Of a stretch of DNA of 64,000 nt, positions 44,719 through 61,465 are shown one piece after another. Source of the DNA: Sphingomonas folli (GTDB lineage: Bacteria > Pseudomonadota > Alphaproteobacteria > Sphingomonadales > Sphingomonadaceae). Within the stretch, counting starts at the first letter, position 1, and every line of letters begins with the position of its first letter. The DNA lies in NCBI RefSeq assembly GCF_019429525.1, contig NZ_JAHXZL010000012.1:123895-187894 (forward strand), read 5' to 3'. A program made the translations under genes and the position numbers. Below the pieces are notes generated by a model that ran no database searches, was not told where the DNA came from, and was given only the letters and a program-made list of their open reading frames with translations.

Positions 44719-45034
44719 CTGCTCCCCCCACGAGCCGATCGTCCGGTGTCTCCGCACCGCCCCCACGATCACTGTACGTAATGTCGCGCCCCGTTCCCGG
44801 TAATATAATTCGAGCGAGATCAAGTGAATGGCGACAAAATTACAATTGACCCAAAACAGGACAAGAGGAGTAATCCCCACGTCGTAACGGGTCCGATACG
44901 TCTTTCTTTGTACTTCGCATGGGGATCATAGTTCGCGTTAGTTAGGCGGCAGACGAGGGGCCTATGCTTTTGGCCTGATCGGGTAGTACTCCGAAAGTAG
45001 TACGTCTCTTAGCTGGTGTTCGGCTTCGCCGAAG
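44719..45034. promoter_or_regulatory. Regulatory region upstream of the LuxR-type gene
   Basis: This is the least GC-rich stretch of the window, including AATATAATTCG and TACAATTGACCC near 44811-44855, as expected for a promoter zone. Near 44983-45003 the heptamer GTAGTAC occurs twice as a direct repeat spaced by seven bases. At 45019-45036 a TTCGG-CTTCG-CCGAA hairpin is present. No gene is supported within it. Confidence 0.4.
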
Positions 45035-45346
45035 CTAATGGAGAGCGCGTGTCGCCACGTCGTGCCGAGTAGACGCCCGAGAGGCGCCTTGTCCGCGCAG
45101 GAGCGTCCGCCCCGATTGGGCGAGGCGACAGATGAACCAGCAGCGCGCGTGGAACAATGTGGCGAAAGCCAACCCCTCGTCCCCGCTGAGGTAGCCGAAC
45201 GCCTCGGCGATCACCCAGCGCGCCTCGCTCCCGCCGGGCGACGCGTCACGTCGCAGGATCGCGATCGTCCACTCGCCCGCGCGGACCACCGTCGTTCGTG
45301 GCGCGCCCGGCGCGACGGTCGCGGCGGAATCGAAGCTGATGATCAT
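45035..45346 (-). CDS. Hypothetical protein (103 aa)
   Basis: I do not recognise this protein. The ATG at 45344-45346 has AGAGGCG just upstream. The N-terminal 80 residues (MIISFDSAATVAPG..., EWTIAILRRDA, ARWVIAEAFGYLSG, FATLFHARCWFICRLAQSG) have a normal mix of residues and alternate strand/helix patterns. The last 20 are Arg/Ser-rich and less convincing. It lies between the polysaccharide and siderophore regions with the GTAGTAC repeats downstream of its stop. It could also be a chance frame. Confidence 0.45.
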   Translation of the reverse strand: MIISFDSAATVAPGAPRTTVVRAGEWTIAILRRDASPGGSEARWVIAEAFGYLSGDEGLAFATLFHARCWFICRLAQSGRTLLRGQGASRASTRHDVATRALH

Positions 45347-45501
45347 CGCCTCTGCCCCGATGCGGTGGACCCAGCGGACGCCGCGTCGGACCGAACGGCA
45401 CGGATGGCGACGCACCGGCGCGGCTCGATCGATCGTGGATGGTCTGGCGCGTGCATACCCCGCCGCGGTCCGGTGAGACGAGCGCGCAGGCTGCGCCGCT
45501 C

Positions 45502-45520
45502 GCCGTTGACCGTCAACGGC
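45502..45520. promoter_or_regulatory. Perfect 19-bp palindrome
   Basis: GCCGTTGAC-C-GTCAACGGC is a perfect inverted repeat with nine-base arms and a one-base centre. It lies between the siderophore operon's last gene and the hypothetical gene. It has no U-run on either side, so an operator for a dimeric repressor is more likely than a terminator. Confidence 0.35.
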
Positions 45521-45568
45521 TACAATCGATTAACCCTTTGGAACGGGGATCGGCCGAGCGGCGCGTGA

Positions 45569-46246
45569 TCACCTCGCCGCATCTGAGCGCATCATCCACG
45601 TCTCGCGCGCGACCCAGGCGAGGCATAAGCATCGCGCGACATCGCGTCGCCACAGGCCGGGCAGGCAGGCACCCGCGGTCCAGCGCCGGTCGAGCGAGCG
45701 GACCAGCCGGACGGTCACTGCGCCTTGGGCACCGAGTTCGATCAGCTCCACGTCCTCGGGCTCGAAGCGGACGCGTGTCAGCGGCCAGAGCGCCTTGAAC
45801 ACCGCCTCCTTGATCGAGAACGCCAGCGTGACGAGGTGGACGACATCGTGGCGGGCGAAGCGGTCGCGCTCCGCGGGAGTCAGCACCAGCGGCGCGAGAT
45901 CCGCCTCCAGCGCGGCCGACAGCGGCTGCTCGACGTCGATCCCGAGCGAGGCGTATGCCGCGCGCCGCGCCGCCACCGCCACAGCGTACCCCGCCGTATG
46001 GGAGATCGAGCCGGCATACCCCTCCGGCCAGTCGGCCGTCGCGTCGTCACGGCGGGACGGCATATGGTCGATCCCGAGGCGAGCGAGCGCCCGGCGCGCG
46101 CAGAGCCGCCCCGCGACGTAATGCGCGCGCCGGATCGGCCGCGCGTCCGCTATCGCCGGCGGAAGCGGCACGCCCGTCGCCTCGGCCGACCCGAGGACCG
46201 CGGTCTCCGGCAGGTCGAGCCCCGCGAGCGCGATATCGTGCGGCAT
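45569..46246 (-). CDS. entD: EntD-like 4'-phosphopantetheinyl transferase
   Basis: The 225-residue enzyme adds the phosphopantetheine arm from CoA to carrier domains, here the EntB aryl carrier and both NRPS thiolation domains. It has the EntD/Sfp motifs GSISHTAGYAVAVAA, SLGIDVEQPL (Mg-binding Asp/Glu) and FSIKEAVFKALWP (catalytic Lys-Glu). It belongs to the EntD branch by its RRAHYVAGRLCARRAL region. The ATG at 46244-46246 was chosen; a GTG five codons upstream is possible. It is the last gene of the ent operon, 52 bases after entA. Confidence 0.92.
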   Translation of the reverse strand: MPHDIALAGLDLPETAVLGSAEATGVPLPPAIADARPIRRAHYVAGRLCARRALARLGIDHMPSRRDDATADWPEGYAGSISHTAGYAVAVAARRAAYASLGIDVEQPLSAALEADLAPLVLTPAERDRFARHDVVHLVTLAFSIKEAVFKALWPLTRVRFEPEDVELIELGAQGAVTVRLVRSLDRRWTAGACLPGLWRRDVARCLCLAWVARETWMMRSDAAR

Positions 46247-46298
46247 CGCCGGCCAAGGCACGCCATCGTCCCAGGCCTGACGCGGGATCGCGACCGGC

Positions 46299-47060
46299 TC
46301 AGGCGCCAAGCGCGGCGCCGCCGTCGACCACGAGGTCGTGCAGGGTGATCTGTCCCGCCTGGTCGGACGCGAGGAACAGGATCGCCGCCGCGATGTCGCT
46401 CGGCGCGGCCACCTTGCCGAGCGGGATGGCGAGGCGGAAACGCCCCGGATCGCCCGCGACCGCGAGCGCCACGGCATCCTGCCCGTCCGCCGCGATCCCG
46501 CGCAGCATCGGGGTGTCGGTCGAGCCCGGCGACACCAGGTTGCAGCGCACGCCGAGCGGGGCAAGCTCGAGCCCGACGCTCCGCACCAGGCTGGCGAGCG
46601 CCGCCTTGGAGGCGCCGTACGCCGCCATGCCGACGCGCGGCACGTGGGCGGCGTTGGACGCCACCGCCACGATCGATCCCGCGCGCCGCCGTCGAAACAC
46701 GGGCGTCAGGCGCCGCAGCAGGTGAAAGGCCGCGCCGGCGTTGATCGCCATGCAGGCGGACCAATCGGCGTGGGTCAGCTGCTCGATGCCGCCGACCCGC
46801 AGCACCCCGGCGGCATGGACCAGGACGTCGGGCTCGTGTCCGGCGTCCAGCAGCGCGTCACACAGCCGGTCGATCGCCTCGGCCTGGCCGAGATCGCAGG
46901 CGCGCGCGTCGATGCCCGCCGCCGCGGTCCCGAACTCCTGATCGATCCCGACGACCGCCGCGCCCTCTGCGACGAAGGCGTCCGCGACGGTGCCCCCGAT
47001 GCCACGCCCCGCGCCCGTCACCCACACCCGTTTGCCGGCGAGACGAGCTGGCCCGCTCAC
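46299..47060 (-). CDS. entA: 2,3-dihydro-2,3-dihydroxybenzoate dehydrogenase
   Basis: The 253-residue SDR catalyses the NAD-dependent last step to 2,3-dihydroxybenzoate. It shows VWVTGAGRGIGGTVADAF, LVHAAGVLRVGGIEQLT (an EntA-typical stretch), SNAAHVPRVGMAAYGASKAAL with catalytic Ser, Tyr and Lys, and LVSPGSTDTPMLRGI. The start is the GTG at 47058-47060, overlapping the stop of entB in a GTGA junction. Order and overlap place it within the operon. Confidence 0.94.
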   Translation of the reverse strand: MSGPARLAGKRVWVTGAGRGIGGTVADAFVAEGAAVVGIDQEFGTAAAGIDARACDLGQAEAIDRLCDALLDAGHEPDVLVHAAGVLRVGGIEQLTHADWSACMAINAGAAFHLLRRLTPVFRRRRAGSIVAVASNAAHVPRVGMAAYGASKAALASLVRSVGLELAPLGVRCNLVSPGSTDTPMLRGIAADGQDAVALAVAGDPGRFRLAIPLGKVAAPSDIAAAILFLASDQAGQITLHDLVVDGGAALGA

Positions 47061-47944
47061 GCCGCGCCCGATCGTGCGACCGTCGCGGGCAGACGCGCCT
47101 CCACGAGCGACCACCAATGCTCCGGGGTCGGCTCGCGCGCGAGGTCCTCGAAGGACAGGCTGATCCCCTCGCCGCGCCAGTCGGCGATCAGCTCCATGAT
47201 CCGGATCGAGTCGAGGCCGTGATCGGTCAGCCGGTCGGTCCAGTCGATCGGCTCGCCGCCGGCGTCGATCATCGTCGCCAGTCGCTCCATCAGCGCCGCG
47301 CGGGTCAGCGGGGCGGCGCCCGTCACGTCCGCCAGCCGAACCACGCGACCGCACCGGCCCGCGACATAGTCGAGCGCCATGCGATGGTCCCGCGCGGAGA
47401 AGTCGCCCAGCGCGTCCGCCACCAGGAAGGGCTGGATATCGCGCATGAAGGCGTCGAGCGCGGTCGTCAGGCAGCCGATGTGCGCGTAGACGCCGCAGAT
47501 CAGCAGCTGATCGCGCCCCCACGCCCGCATCCGCTCCTCCAGCGGCGAGCGCTGGAAGGCGCTGTAGCGCCATTTCGTCAGGACGAGGTCGTCGGGGGCC
47601 GGCGCCAGCGCCGGCACGATCGCGGCGAGCGACGGATCGGCCCTGGTCAGCCCCGGCCCCCACATGTCGGTGAGCAGGCCACGCTCCGCCGGCGGCTGAA
47701 CCGCGGGCTGAGCGGTATAGATCACGGGGATGCCCCGCGCGACGCAGCGCATCTTCAGCCGGCGGACGTTCCCGACCAGCTCGGCCGCGAGCGCGCTGTC
47801 CTCGCCGTAGAAATCGACGAAATAGCGCTGCATGTCGTGGATCAGCAGCGCCGCGCGCCCGGGCTCCAGTGCCCAGCCGACCTTGTCGGGAACGGACGGC
47901 GCGATGTCGGCGAGCGCGTAAGCGGCGATGTCGGGGATGCTCAT
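47057..47944 (-). CDS. entB: Isochorismatase / aryl carrier protein
   Basis: The 295-residue bifunctional protein has an isochorismatase domain (1-205) with LLIHDMQRYFVDFY (Asp37), TKWRYSAFQRSPL (Lys124) and GVYAHIGCLTTALDAFMRDIQ, all very close to enterobacterial EntB. A C-terminal aryl carrier domain carries the phosphopantetheine site Ser246 in DHGLDSIRIMEL. It makes 2,3-dihydro-2,3-dihydroxybenzoate from isochorismate and then carries the activated DHB to the NRPS. ATG overlaps the entE stop by four bases (ATGA). Confidence 0.96.
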   Translation of the reverse strand: MSIPDIAAYALADIAPSVPDKVGWALEPGRAALLIHDMQRYFVDFYGEDSALAAELVGNVRRLKMRCVARGIPVIYTAQPAVQPPAERGLLTDMWGPGLTRADPSLAAIVPALAPAPDDLVLTKWRYSAFQRSPLEERMRAWGRDQLLICGVYAHIGCLTTALDAFMRDIQPFLVADALGDFSARDHRMALDYVAGRCGRVVRLADVTGAAPLTRAALMERLATMIDAGGEPIDWTDRLTDHGLDSIRIMELIADWRGEGISLSFEDLAREPTPEHWWSLVEARLPATVARSGAA

Positions 47945-49611
47945 GACGATATCCTGTCGCTCGGTGTGGCGGCGAGCCGATCGCGCAGCGCGCGCTTGTC
48001 GACCTTGCCGATCGCGGTCAGCGGCAGCGCGTCGGCGATCTCGAACCGATCCGGCAGCTTATAGTCCGCCACGCCCTGTTCGCGGAGGTAGCGGCGCAGC
48101 GTCACCGCGCCCACCGCACCGTCGGCGGGGACGATGACGGCACAGCTCTTCTCCCCCATTGCGGCGTCGGGCACCGCCACCAGGGCGACCTCGCGCACCG
48201 CGTGATGGCGGATCAGCAGCCGCTCGATCTCCTCGGCGGCGATCTTCTCGCCGCCGCGGTTGATCTGGTCCTTGCCGCGGCCGACCACCTGGAGCCGCCC
48301 GTCCTCGCGCCGCACGACGATGTCGCCGGAGCAATAGAAGCCGTCGGCGTCGAAAGCGACGGCGTTATGCTCGGGGCTGCGGTAATAGCCGCGGATCGTA
48401 TAGGGGCCGCGCGTCAGCAGATGACCCGGCATGCCCGGCGGCACGTCGGTCCCCTCGTCGTCGACGACGCGGATCTCGTCGTCGGGGCTGATCGGCGTGC
48501 CCTGGGTCGCCACGACGACGGCCTCCTCGTCGTCGAGCCGCGTGTAACTGACCAGGCCCTCGGCCATGCCGAACACCTGCTGCAGGCCGCAGCCCCATTC
48601 GGCGCCGACCCGCCGCGCGAGCGTCTCGGACAGCATCGCCCCGCCCACCTGGACCAGCCGCAGCGTCTGCGTCGCCGCCGCGCGCGTCCGCGCGGTCGCG
48701 AGCCACAGTCGCAGCGCCGAGGGCACCAGCGCCACCATCGTGACGCGATGTCGCTGGATGAGGTCGAGACAGGCCTGCGGCTCCGGGCCGGGCGCCATCA
48801 CCACGGTACCGCCGGCGTGGAAGACGCCGAGCGCGCCCGGCGAACTCAGCGGGAAATTGTGGCTCGCCGGCAGCGCGCACAGGAAGCGCGTGTCGCCGTC
48901 GAGCGCGCAGATCTCGGCGCTGGCCCGCACGCTGTAATAATAATCGTCGTGCGTGCGCGGGATCAGCTTGGGTGTGCCCGTGCTGCCGCCCGAAAGCTGG
49001 AAGAAGGCCACCTCTCCCGCGGCGGTCGGCCCGGCATCCGTCGGCAAGCGGCCGGCGTCGTCGCCGACCACGTCGATCGCCGCGGGATCGGCAGCGTTGT
49101 TCGCGCAGGCGGCGGCGAGGTCGCGGGCGCCGCCGTCGCCGAGCAGCAGCACGTGGCGGAGCGTCGGATGATCGCGCCGCAGGGTCGCGAGTGCCTCGTC
49201 CGTCGCGAACAGCGGATGCTGGCGCGCCGCGATCAGCAGTCGCGGCCCGACGATCCGCGCGTAATGGTCGAGCTCGAGCCGCCGGTGGCTGAACAAGGCG
49301 TTCACCGGCACCACCCCGATCTTGAGCAGCGCGAAGAAGACGACGTAGAATTCGGCCACGTTGGGCAGCTGGACCAGCGCGGTATCGTGCCGCCTCAGCC
49401 CCAGCCGGTACAGCGCGAGCGCCAGCCGCTCGGACCGGCGATCGAGCTCGGCGTAGCTCAGCCGGCGCTCGCCGCAGTGGATCGCCACCGCCTCCGGGCG
49501 CGCCGCCGCGCTGAGCCGGACGATGTCGGTCATCGGCCGGCCGCGCCAATGGCCGCGGTCACGGTAGCGATGCTCCAGGTCGATCGGCCAGCGCGTGAAA
49601 TCGAGCGCCAT
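47941..49611 (-). CDS. entE: 2,3-dihydroxybenzoate-AMP ligase
   Basis: The 556-residue adenylation enzyme activates DHB and loads it on EntB. It starts with the EntE-like MALDFTRWPIDLEHRYRDRG. It has the AMP-binding motif LSGGSTGTPKLIPRTHDDYYYSV, the aryl-acid pocket ALPASHNFPLSSPG, and GRGKDQINRGGEKI with the C-terminal catalytic Lys in AIGKVDKRALR. The ATG at 49609-49611 lies one base after the entC stop. Confidence 0.96.
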   Translation of the reverse strand: MALDFTRWPIDLEHRYRDRGHWRGRPMTDIVRLSAAARPEAVAIHCGERRLSYAELDRRSERLALALYRLGLRRHDTALVQLPNVAEFYVVFFALLKIGVVPVNALFSHRRLELDHYARIVGPRLLIAARQHPLFATDEALATLRRDHPTLRHVLLLGDGGARDLAAACANNAADPAAIDVVGDDAGRLPTDAGPTAAGEVAFFQLSGGSTGTPKLIPRTHDDYYYSVRASAEICALDGDTRFLCALPASHNFPLSSPGALGVFHAGGTVVMAPGPEPQACLDLIQRHRVTMVALVPSALRLWLATARTRAAATQTLRLVQVGGAMLSETLARRVGAEWGCGLQQVFGMAEGLVSYTRLDDEEAVVVATQGTPISPDDEIRVVDDEGTDVPPGMPGHLLTRGPYTIRGYYRSPEHNAVAFDADGFYCSGDIVVRREDGRLQVVGRGKDQINRGGEKIAAEEIERLLIRHHAVREVALVAVPDAAMGEKSCAVIVPADGAVGAVTLRRYLREQGVADYKLPDRFEIADALPLTAIGKVDKRALRDRLAATPSDRISS

Positions 49612-49612
49612 C

Positions 49613-50794
49613 TCAGGCCTCCACGCCGAGTGCGCGGCGCATGGTGCGCAGCTTGGCCTCGGTCTCGTGCCACTCCGCCGCCGGGCCGGAGCCGTCGACG
49701 ATGCCCGCGCCCGCGAAGAGCTGGACCGCCCGATCGCGCACGATGCCGCAGCGGATCGCGACGGCCCATTCGCCGTCGCCGCGCGAGTCACACCAGCCGA
49801 CGATCCCGGCGAACATCCCGCGCGAGAAGGGTTCGCAGCGCGCGATCAGCCGCCGCGCCGCGGCGCGCGGCGTGCCGCAGAGCGCCGGCGTCGGGTGAAG
49901 CGCGCAGGCGAGTTGCAGGACCGATGGTCCGGGCGTCCGCAGTCGCCCCGTGATGGCCGTGGCGAGGTGCCACATCGTCCCGGTCGCCAGCACCTCGGGC
50001 CGAGCGGGGATCGCGATCGTCTCGCACAGCGGCGTCAACACCTCGCGCAGGAAGTCCACGACATGCGCATGTTCGCGCCGGTCCTTGTCCGACTCCAGCA
50101 GGCCGCGCGCGACGCGCGCGTCGTCGCATGGATCGGCGACCCGGCGCGCCGAGCCGGCGAGCGGACAGGTCTGCACCTGCGCCCCGGCGCGGCGCACCAG
50201 CATCTCCGGGCTCGCGCCGACGAGCGTGGCGCCGTCGGGGAGCGGCACGCGGAAGTGGAAGCCGGCGGGGTTCTGCTCGATCAGCCGATGCATCAGCCAG
50301 CCGGGATCGACCGGACGATCGAACGTCAGCCGCGACACGCGCGACAGCACGACCTTGTCCGCCTCCCCCGCGCGGATGGCCGCGACCGTGCGTGCGACCC
50401 CCTGCTCGAACGCGGTCCGGTCGGGCGAGGAGACCGGCGCCTCGGCGAGCCGGTGCGCGGGCGGCTCCGCGCGCGCGATCGTCGCCAGAGCGGCTCGCCC
50501 GAGACGCTGGTACCATCGCGGAACATGGAGGCACGCCGGCTCGGCTTGGTCGAACGGGATGGCGCCGATCAGGATCGGGTCGGCGATCCCGGCGCCGTGT
50601 GCGTGGGCGAAGGCGTCGGCGACCGCCTCGGCGAAGACGCCGTCGGCCTGTGCAGCCCCCTCGGTGGGCAGCGCGACAGCGGCGAGGGTGCCGGACGCGG
50701 ATATTCCGTGGTCCCTCGCCATGAACAGGAAGTCGGAGTGGGACGGTGCCGCCCACATAGGAGGAATGGCGAGGGCGAGAGCGTTGCCTGGCAT
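49613..50794 (-). CDS. entC: Isochorismate synthase
   Basis: The 393-residue chorismate-binding enzyme converts chorismate to isochorismate. It has KVVLSRVSRL, FHFRVPLPDGATLVGASPEMLVRR, CPLAGSARRV, DKDRREHAHVVDF, LHPTPALCGTPRAAA, and the C-terminal FAGIVGWCDSRGDGEWAVAIRCG and AGAGIVDGSGPAAEW. These cover the Mg-binding Glu residues and the general base Lys. The ATG at 50792-50794 was chosen because the frame upstream runs through the Fur box. It leads the operon entC-E-B-A-D. Confidence 0.95.
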   Translation of the reverse strand: MPGNALALAIPPMWAAPSHSDFLFMARDHGISASGTLAAVALPTEGAAQADGVFAEAVADAFAHAHGAGIADPILIGAIPFDQAEPACLHVPRWYQRLGRAALATIARAEPPAHRLAEAPVSSPDRTAFEQGVARTVAAIRAGEADKVVLSRVSRLTFDRPVDPGWLMHRLIEQNPAGFHFRVPLPDGATLVGASPEMLVRRAGAQVQTCPLAGSARRVADPCDDARVARGLLESDKDRREHAHVVDFLREVLTPLCETIAIPARPEVLATGTMWHLATAITGRLRTPGPSVLQLACALHPTPALCGTPRAAARRLIARCEPFSRGMFAGIVGWCDSRGDGEWAVAIRCGIVRDRAVQLFAGAGIVDGSGPAAEWHETEAKLRTMRRALGVEA

Positions 50795-50824
50795 GACGCA
50801 TCTCCGATGAGAGCGAACAAATAT

Positions 50825-50843
50825 GCTAATGATAATCGTTATA
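50825..50843. promoter_or_regulatory. Fur box upstream of entC
   Basis: GCTAATGATAATCGTTATA matches the classical 19-bp Fur consensus (GATAATGATAATCATTATC) at 16 of 19 positions. It lies 31 bases upstream of the entC ATG. Iron-dependent repression of the entCEBAD operon by Fur is the expected consequence. Confidence 0.85.
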
Positions 50844-50907
50844 CGCACTAAGGAAGTGATGTGCTGTTGGAAACCGATCCATTACCCGCTTTGGGGAGTG
50901 GGGCCGT

Positions 50908-52185
50908 TCAGACGTCCACGCGCCGACCATCCGGCGGTCCCTCGCCGCGCACGCGCCGCAACGGCCCGCAGCCGACGAGCAACGCCCCGGCCGCCGCCAG
51001 ACCGCCCAGCCCCAGCCAAGCCGCGCCGAGCAGCGGAGACAATCGCGCGAACGCGCCCAGCGTCATCGCGCCCGCGGTCTCGCCGACGATGTCCTGCGCG
51101 CTCCACAGGCTACTGACCCGACCGAGCATCGCCTCGGGGGTGTGGGTTTGCACCAGGATCGCCTGCACCAGCGCGGCGATGGAGCCTGCATAACCGAGCA
51201 CCGCCAGTACAATCAGGAGCGCAGGCAGGCCCGGCGCCGCGCCGAGCGCCGCCACCGCCGCCGCGCAGACGCCGATCGCACCCAGGAGCAGAACGCCGGG
51301 CCGACGGACACGCGCGACCCAGCCGCTCGTCACGGCGCCGAGCATCGCGCCGAGCGGGACGGCGGCGTAGAGCGAGCCGGTCGCGACGCCGTCGAGACGG
51401 TTCATGCTCGCGAGCGCGGGGAACAGCACGCGGGTCGCGCCGAACGTGGCGTGGAGCGTCCCGGCGAGCATGACCGCGGCGACCAGGCGGTCGCGACCCA
51501 GATAGGCGAGCCCCGCCGCGATCGCGCGCAGCGGATGTTGCGGCGCGGCGGGCGGTGGCCGCAGCGTCGGCAGGCGTGTCAGCGGGATCAGCGTGGCCAG
51601 TGTGCCCAGACCCGCCAGCAGGTAATTGGCGGTGACCCCGCCGAACCCCAGCACGGCCCCACCCACCAGCGGCGCGAGGATCGCGCCCATTCGGACGGTG
51701 ATCATCGTCAGCGCGCCCGCCGCGGCCAGGTCGGCGCGGCCGACCAGCGCGGGTGTCGCCGCCATCAGCGCGGTCAGTCCCAGCGCGCCGAAGAAGCCGT
51801 CCCAGGCCGACACCAGGTACAGCGCGGCGAGCGACGGCGCGGCGAGGAGGCCGTTGAGCGCCAGCAGCACGAAGCCGACCCCGCATAGCGCGCGCGCGAC
51901 GAGGATGAGCGCGCGCCGGTCATGCCGGTCGGCGAGCACTCCTCCGACCAGCATCCCGCCGGCCATGCCGGCGCCGTCCAGCGCGGTGGCGACGCTGACC
52001 TGCCACACCGATCCGGTGAGCGCCTGGATCTGCACCGGCACCGCGATGACCAGGATGCCGAGCGAGAACACGGACATGAGCCGTGCGACGAACAGGGCGC
52101 GGAACGGCCGATGGCGACGCAACAGCCCGACATCGACGAGCAGGCGCGGGCGGGTCGGGCGCGCGGGTGAGGGATCAACGGACAC
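50908..52185 (-). CDS. EntS-like MFS siderophore exporter
   Basis: The 425-residue protein has twelve predicted helices and the MFS loop motif LADRHDRRALILVARAL (motif A-like). It has EntS-type stretches such as FRALFVARLMSVFSLGILVIAVPVQIQALTGSVWQV and HTPEAMLGRVSSLWSAQDIVGE. It would export the newly made catechol siderophore across the inner membrane. It begins with GTG three bases after the NRPS stop, so it is translated from the same message. The divergent entS arrangement of E. coli is not kept. Confidence 0.92.
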   Translation of the reverse strand: MSVDPSPARPTRPRLLVDVGLLRRHRPFRALFVARLMSVFSLGILVIAVPVQIQALTGSVWQVSVATALDGAGMAGGMLVGGVLADRHDRRALILVARALCGVGFVLLALNGLLAAPSLAALYLVSAWDGFFGALGLTALMAATPALVGRADLAAAGALTMITVRMGAILAPLVGGAVLGFGGVTANYLLAGLGTLATLIPLTRLPTLRPPPAAPQHPLRAIAAGLAYLGRDRLVAAVMLAGTLHATFGATRVLFPALASMNRLDGVATGSLYAAVPLGAMLGAVTSGWVARVRRPGVLLLGAIGVCAAAVAALGAAPGLPALLIVLAVLGYAGSIAALVQAILVQTHTPEAMLGRVSSLWSAQDIVGETAGAMTLGAFARLSPLLGAAWLGLGGLAAAGALLVGCGPLRRVRGEGPPDGRRVDV

Positions 52186-52188
52186 GTG

Positions 52189-60627
<8,439 letters not shown>

Positions 60628-60640
60628 GCGACCCGGTCCG

Positions 60641-60865
60641 TCAGTGCGCTCGCGCCGCGCCGCGCGCCCCGGGGCGCAGTTCGCCGGCCCAGCGCTCCTC
60701 GACATAGGCGAGGCACGCGCCGCGGCTCTCCGGTCCGAACGCGCGCGACCAGCCGACCGGGACGGGAGCGAACACCGGCCAGAGACTCCACTGCCGCGCC
60801 ATGTTGTGCAGGACGAGGAACGAAGCGTCCTCGTCGTCGAACGGGTTGGGCCGATCCGTCGTCAT
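60641..60865 (-). CDS. MbtH-like protein
   Basis: The 74-residue protein has the MbtH signature NPFDDEDASFLVLHN, QWSLWPVFAPVPVGW and a C-terminal AYVEERW. MbtH proteins bind and activate adenylation domains of NRPSs. Its position just ahead of the NRPS gene, in the order fes-mbtH-NRPS, copies the fes-ybdZ-entF order of enterobacteria. It is slightly long at the C-end (Arg/Ala-rich tail). Confidence 0.95.
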   Translation of the reverse strand: MTTDRPNPFDDEDASFLVLHNMARQWSLWPVFAPVPVGWSRAFGPESRGACLAYVEERWAGELRPGARGAARAH

Positions 60866-60881
60866 CGTGTCAAATCTCCGA

Positions 60882-61368
60882 TCAGGCTGCGACGGGGGCG
60901 GGCTCGGCCAGCAGCGAGCGCGCGGCCTGGATCAGGCCGCCGCGCCAGCACGGGACATCGTGTCCGGGCGCGATAAACGCGTCGGGCCTCGCCTGCCCCG
61001 GCGCGCGGCGGCCGCTCCGCCGCGCCGGCGGGAAGGAGCGCATGGCTGCCGCGCCGATCGGCCGGCAGCGTGACGCGCCACCAGATGGGCGTAGCGCCGA
61101 TAGGTCGCAGCGTCGGCGGTATCGCGGCGCGATGGTCGGTTGGGCCGTCGACATCGACCGTCTCGACCGCCGCGCCCGCCTCGCGCCCCACGAAGGTCAC
61201 GGTGAGCGTGTCGTGTGATGCTCGCCGCGCCAACGCTGCGCGGCGCATCACCACTGGCCGCCGCCACCACGCGGCAATTCGCCGATCTAAGTCAGCGGGC
61301 GAACTCGCCGAGGTGGCGATGCCCATAGTCGCCGCAAGTAGTGGCAGTGAGGCGAGGTCCATCATCAC
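60882..61368 (-). pseudogene. fes: Enterochelin esterase (fes) remnant with catalytic core deleted
   Basis: From 61368 leftward, one frame encodes the Fes N-terminal domain (LTVTFVGREAGAAVETVDVD, GPTDHRAAIP, TPIWWRVTLPADRRGSHALLP). It then loses similarity near 61025. A different frame picks up the extreme Fes C-terminus (APGHDVPCWRGGLIQAARSLL, matching GGHDALCWRGGLMQGL of E. coli Fes) and ends at TGA 60882-60884. About 200 codons with the nucleophile GxSxG region are missing, and the two parts are out of frame. The first frame would run on to 60862. The remnant sits where fes belongs, upstream of mbtH. Confidence 0.82.
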
Positions 61369-61375
61369 CCCCTCG

Positions 61376-61407
61376 CATATTGCGAATCATATTGCGAGTC
61401 ATTAGCG
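61376..61407. promoter_or_regulatory. Probable Fur-binding region between fes remnant and TonB receptor gene
   Basis: The stretch contains CATATTGCGAATCATATTGCG, a near-exact tandem repeat of CATATTGCGANT, followed by CATTAG. TGCGAATCAT-type sequence is common in Fur sites of Proteobacteria, and overlapping 19-bp windows match such sites moderately (about 12-14 positions). It lies between the two divergent genes and could repress both under iron sufficiency. Confidence 0.55.
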
Positions 61408-61465
61408 TTCAACTCAGCCAGATCGTGTCGTCAGGGCGCGTGATCTTCGGCGCATTGGGGGAAAA

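Noticed and set aside
45502..45520. Rho-independent terminator for the ent operon
   Set aside because: The dyad is perfect, but neither strand has a following T-run.
60862..61368. A functional 168-residue Fes-like protein
   Set aside because: The frame lacks the esterase domain, and its C-terminal 50 residues are Arg/Pro/Ala-rich out-of-frame sequence. The true Fes C-terminus appears in another frame, so a pseudogene is more likely, though an N-domain-only product cannot be fully excluded.
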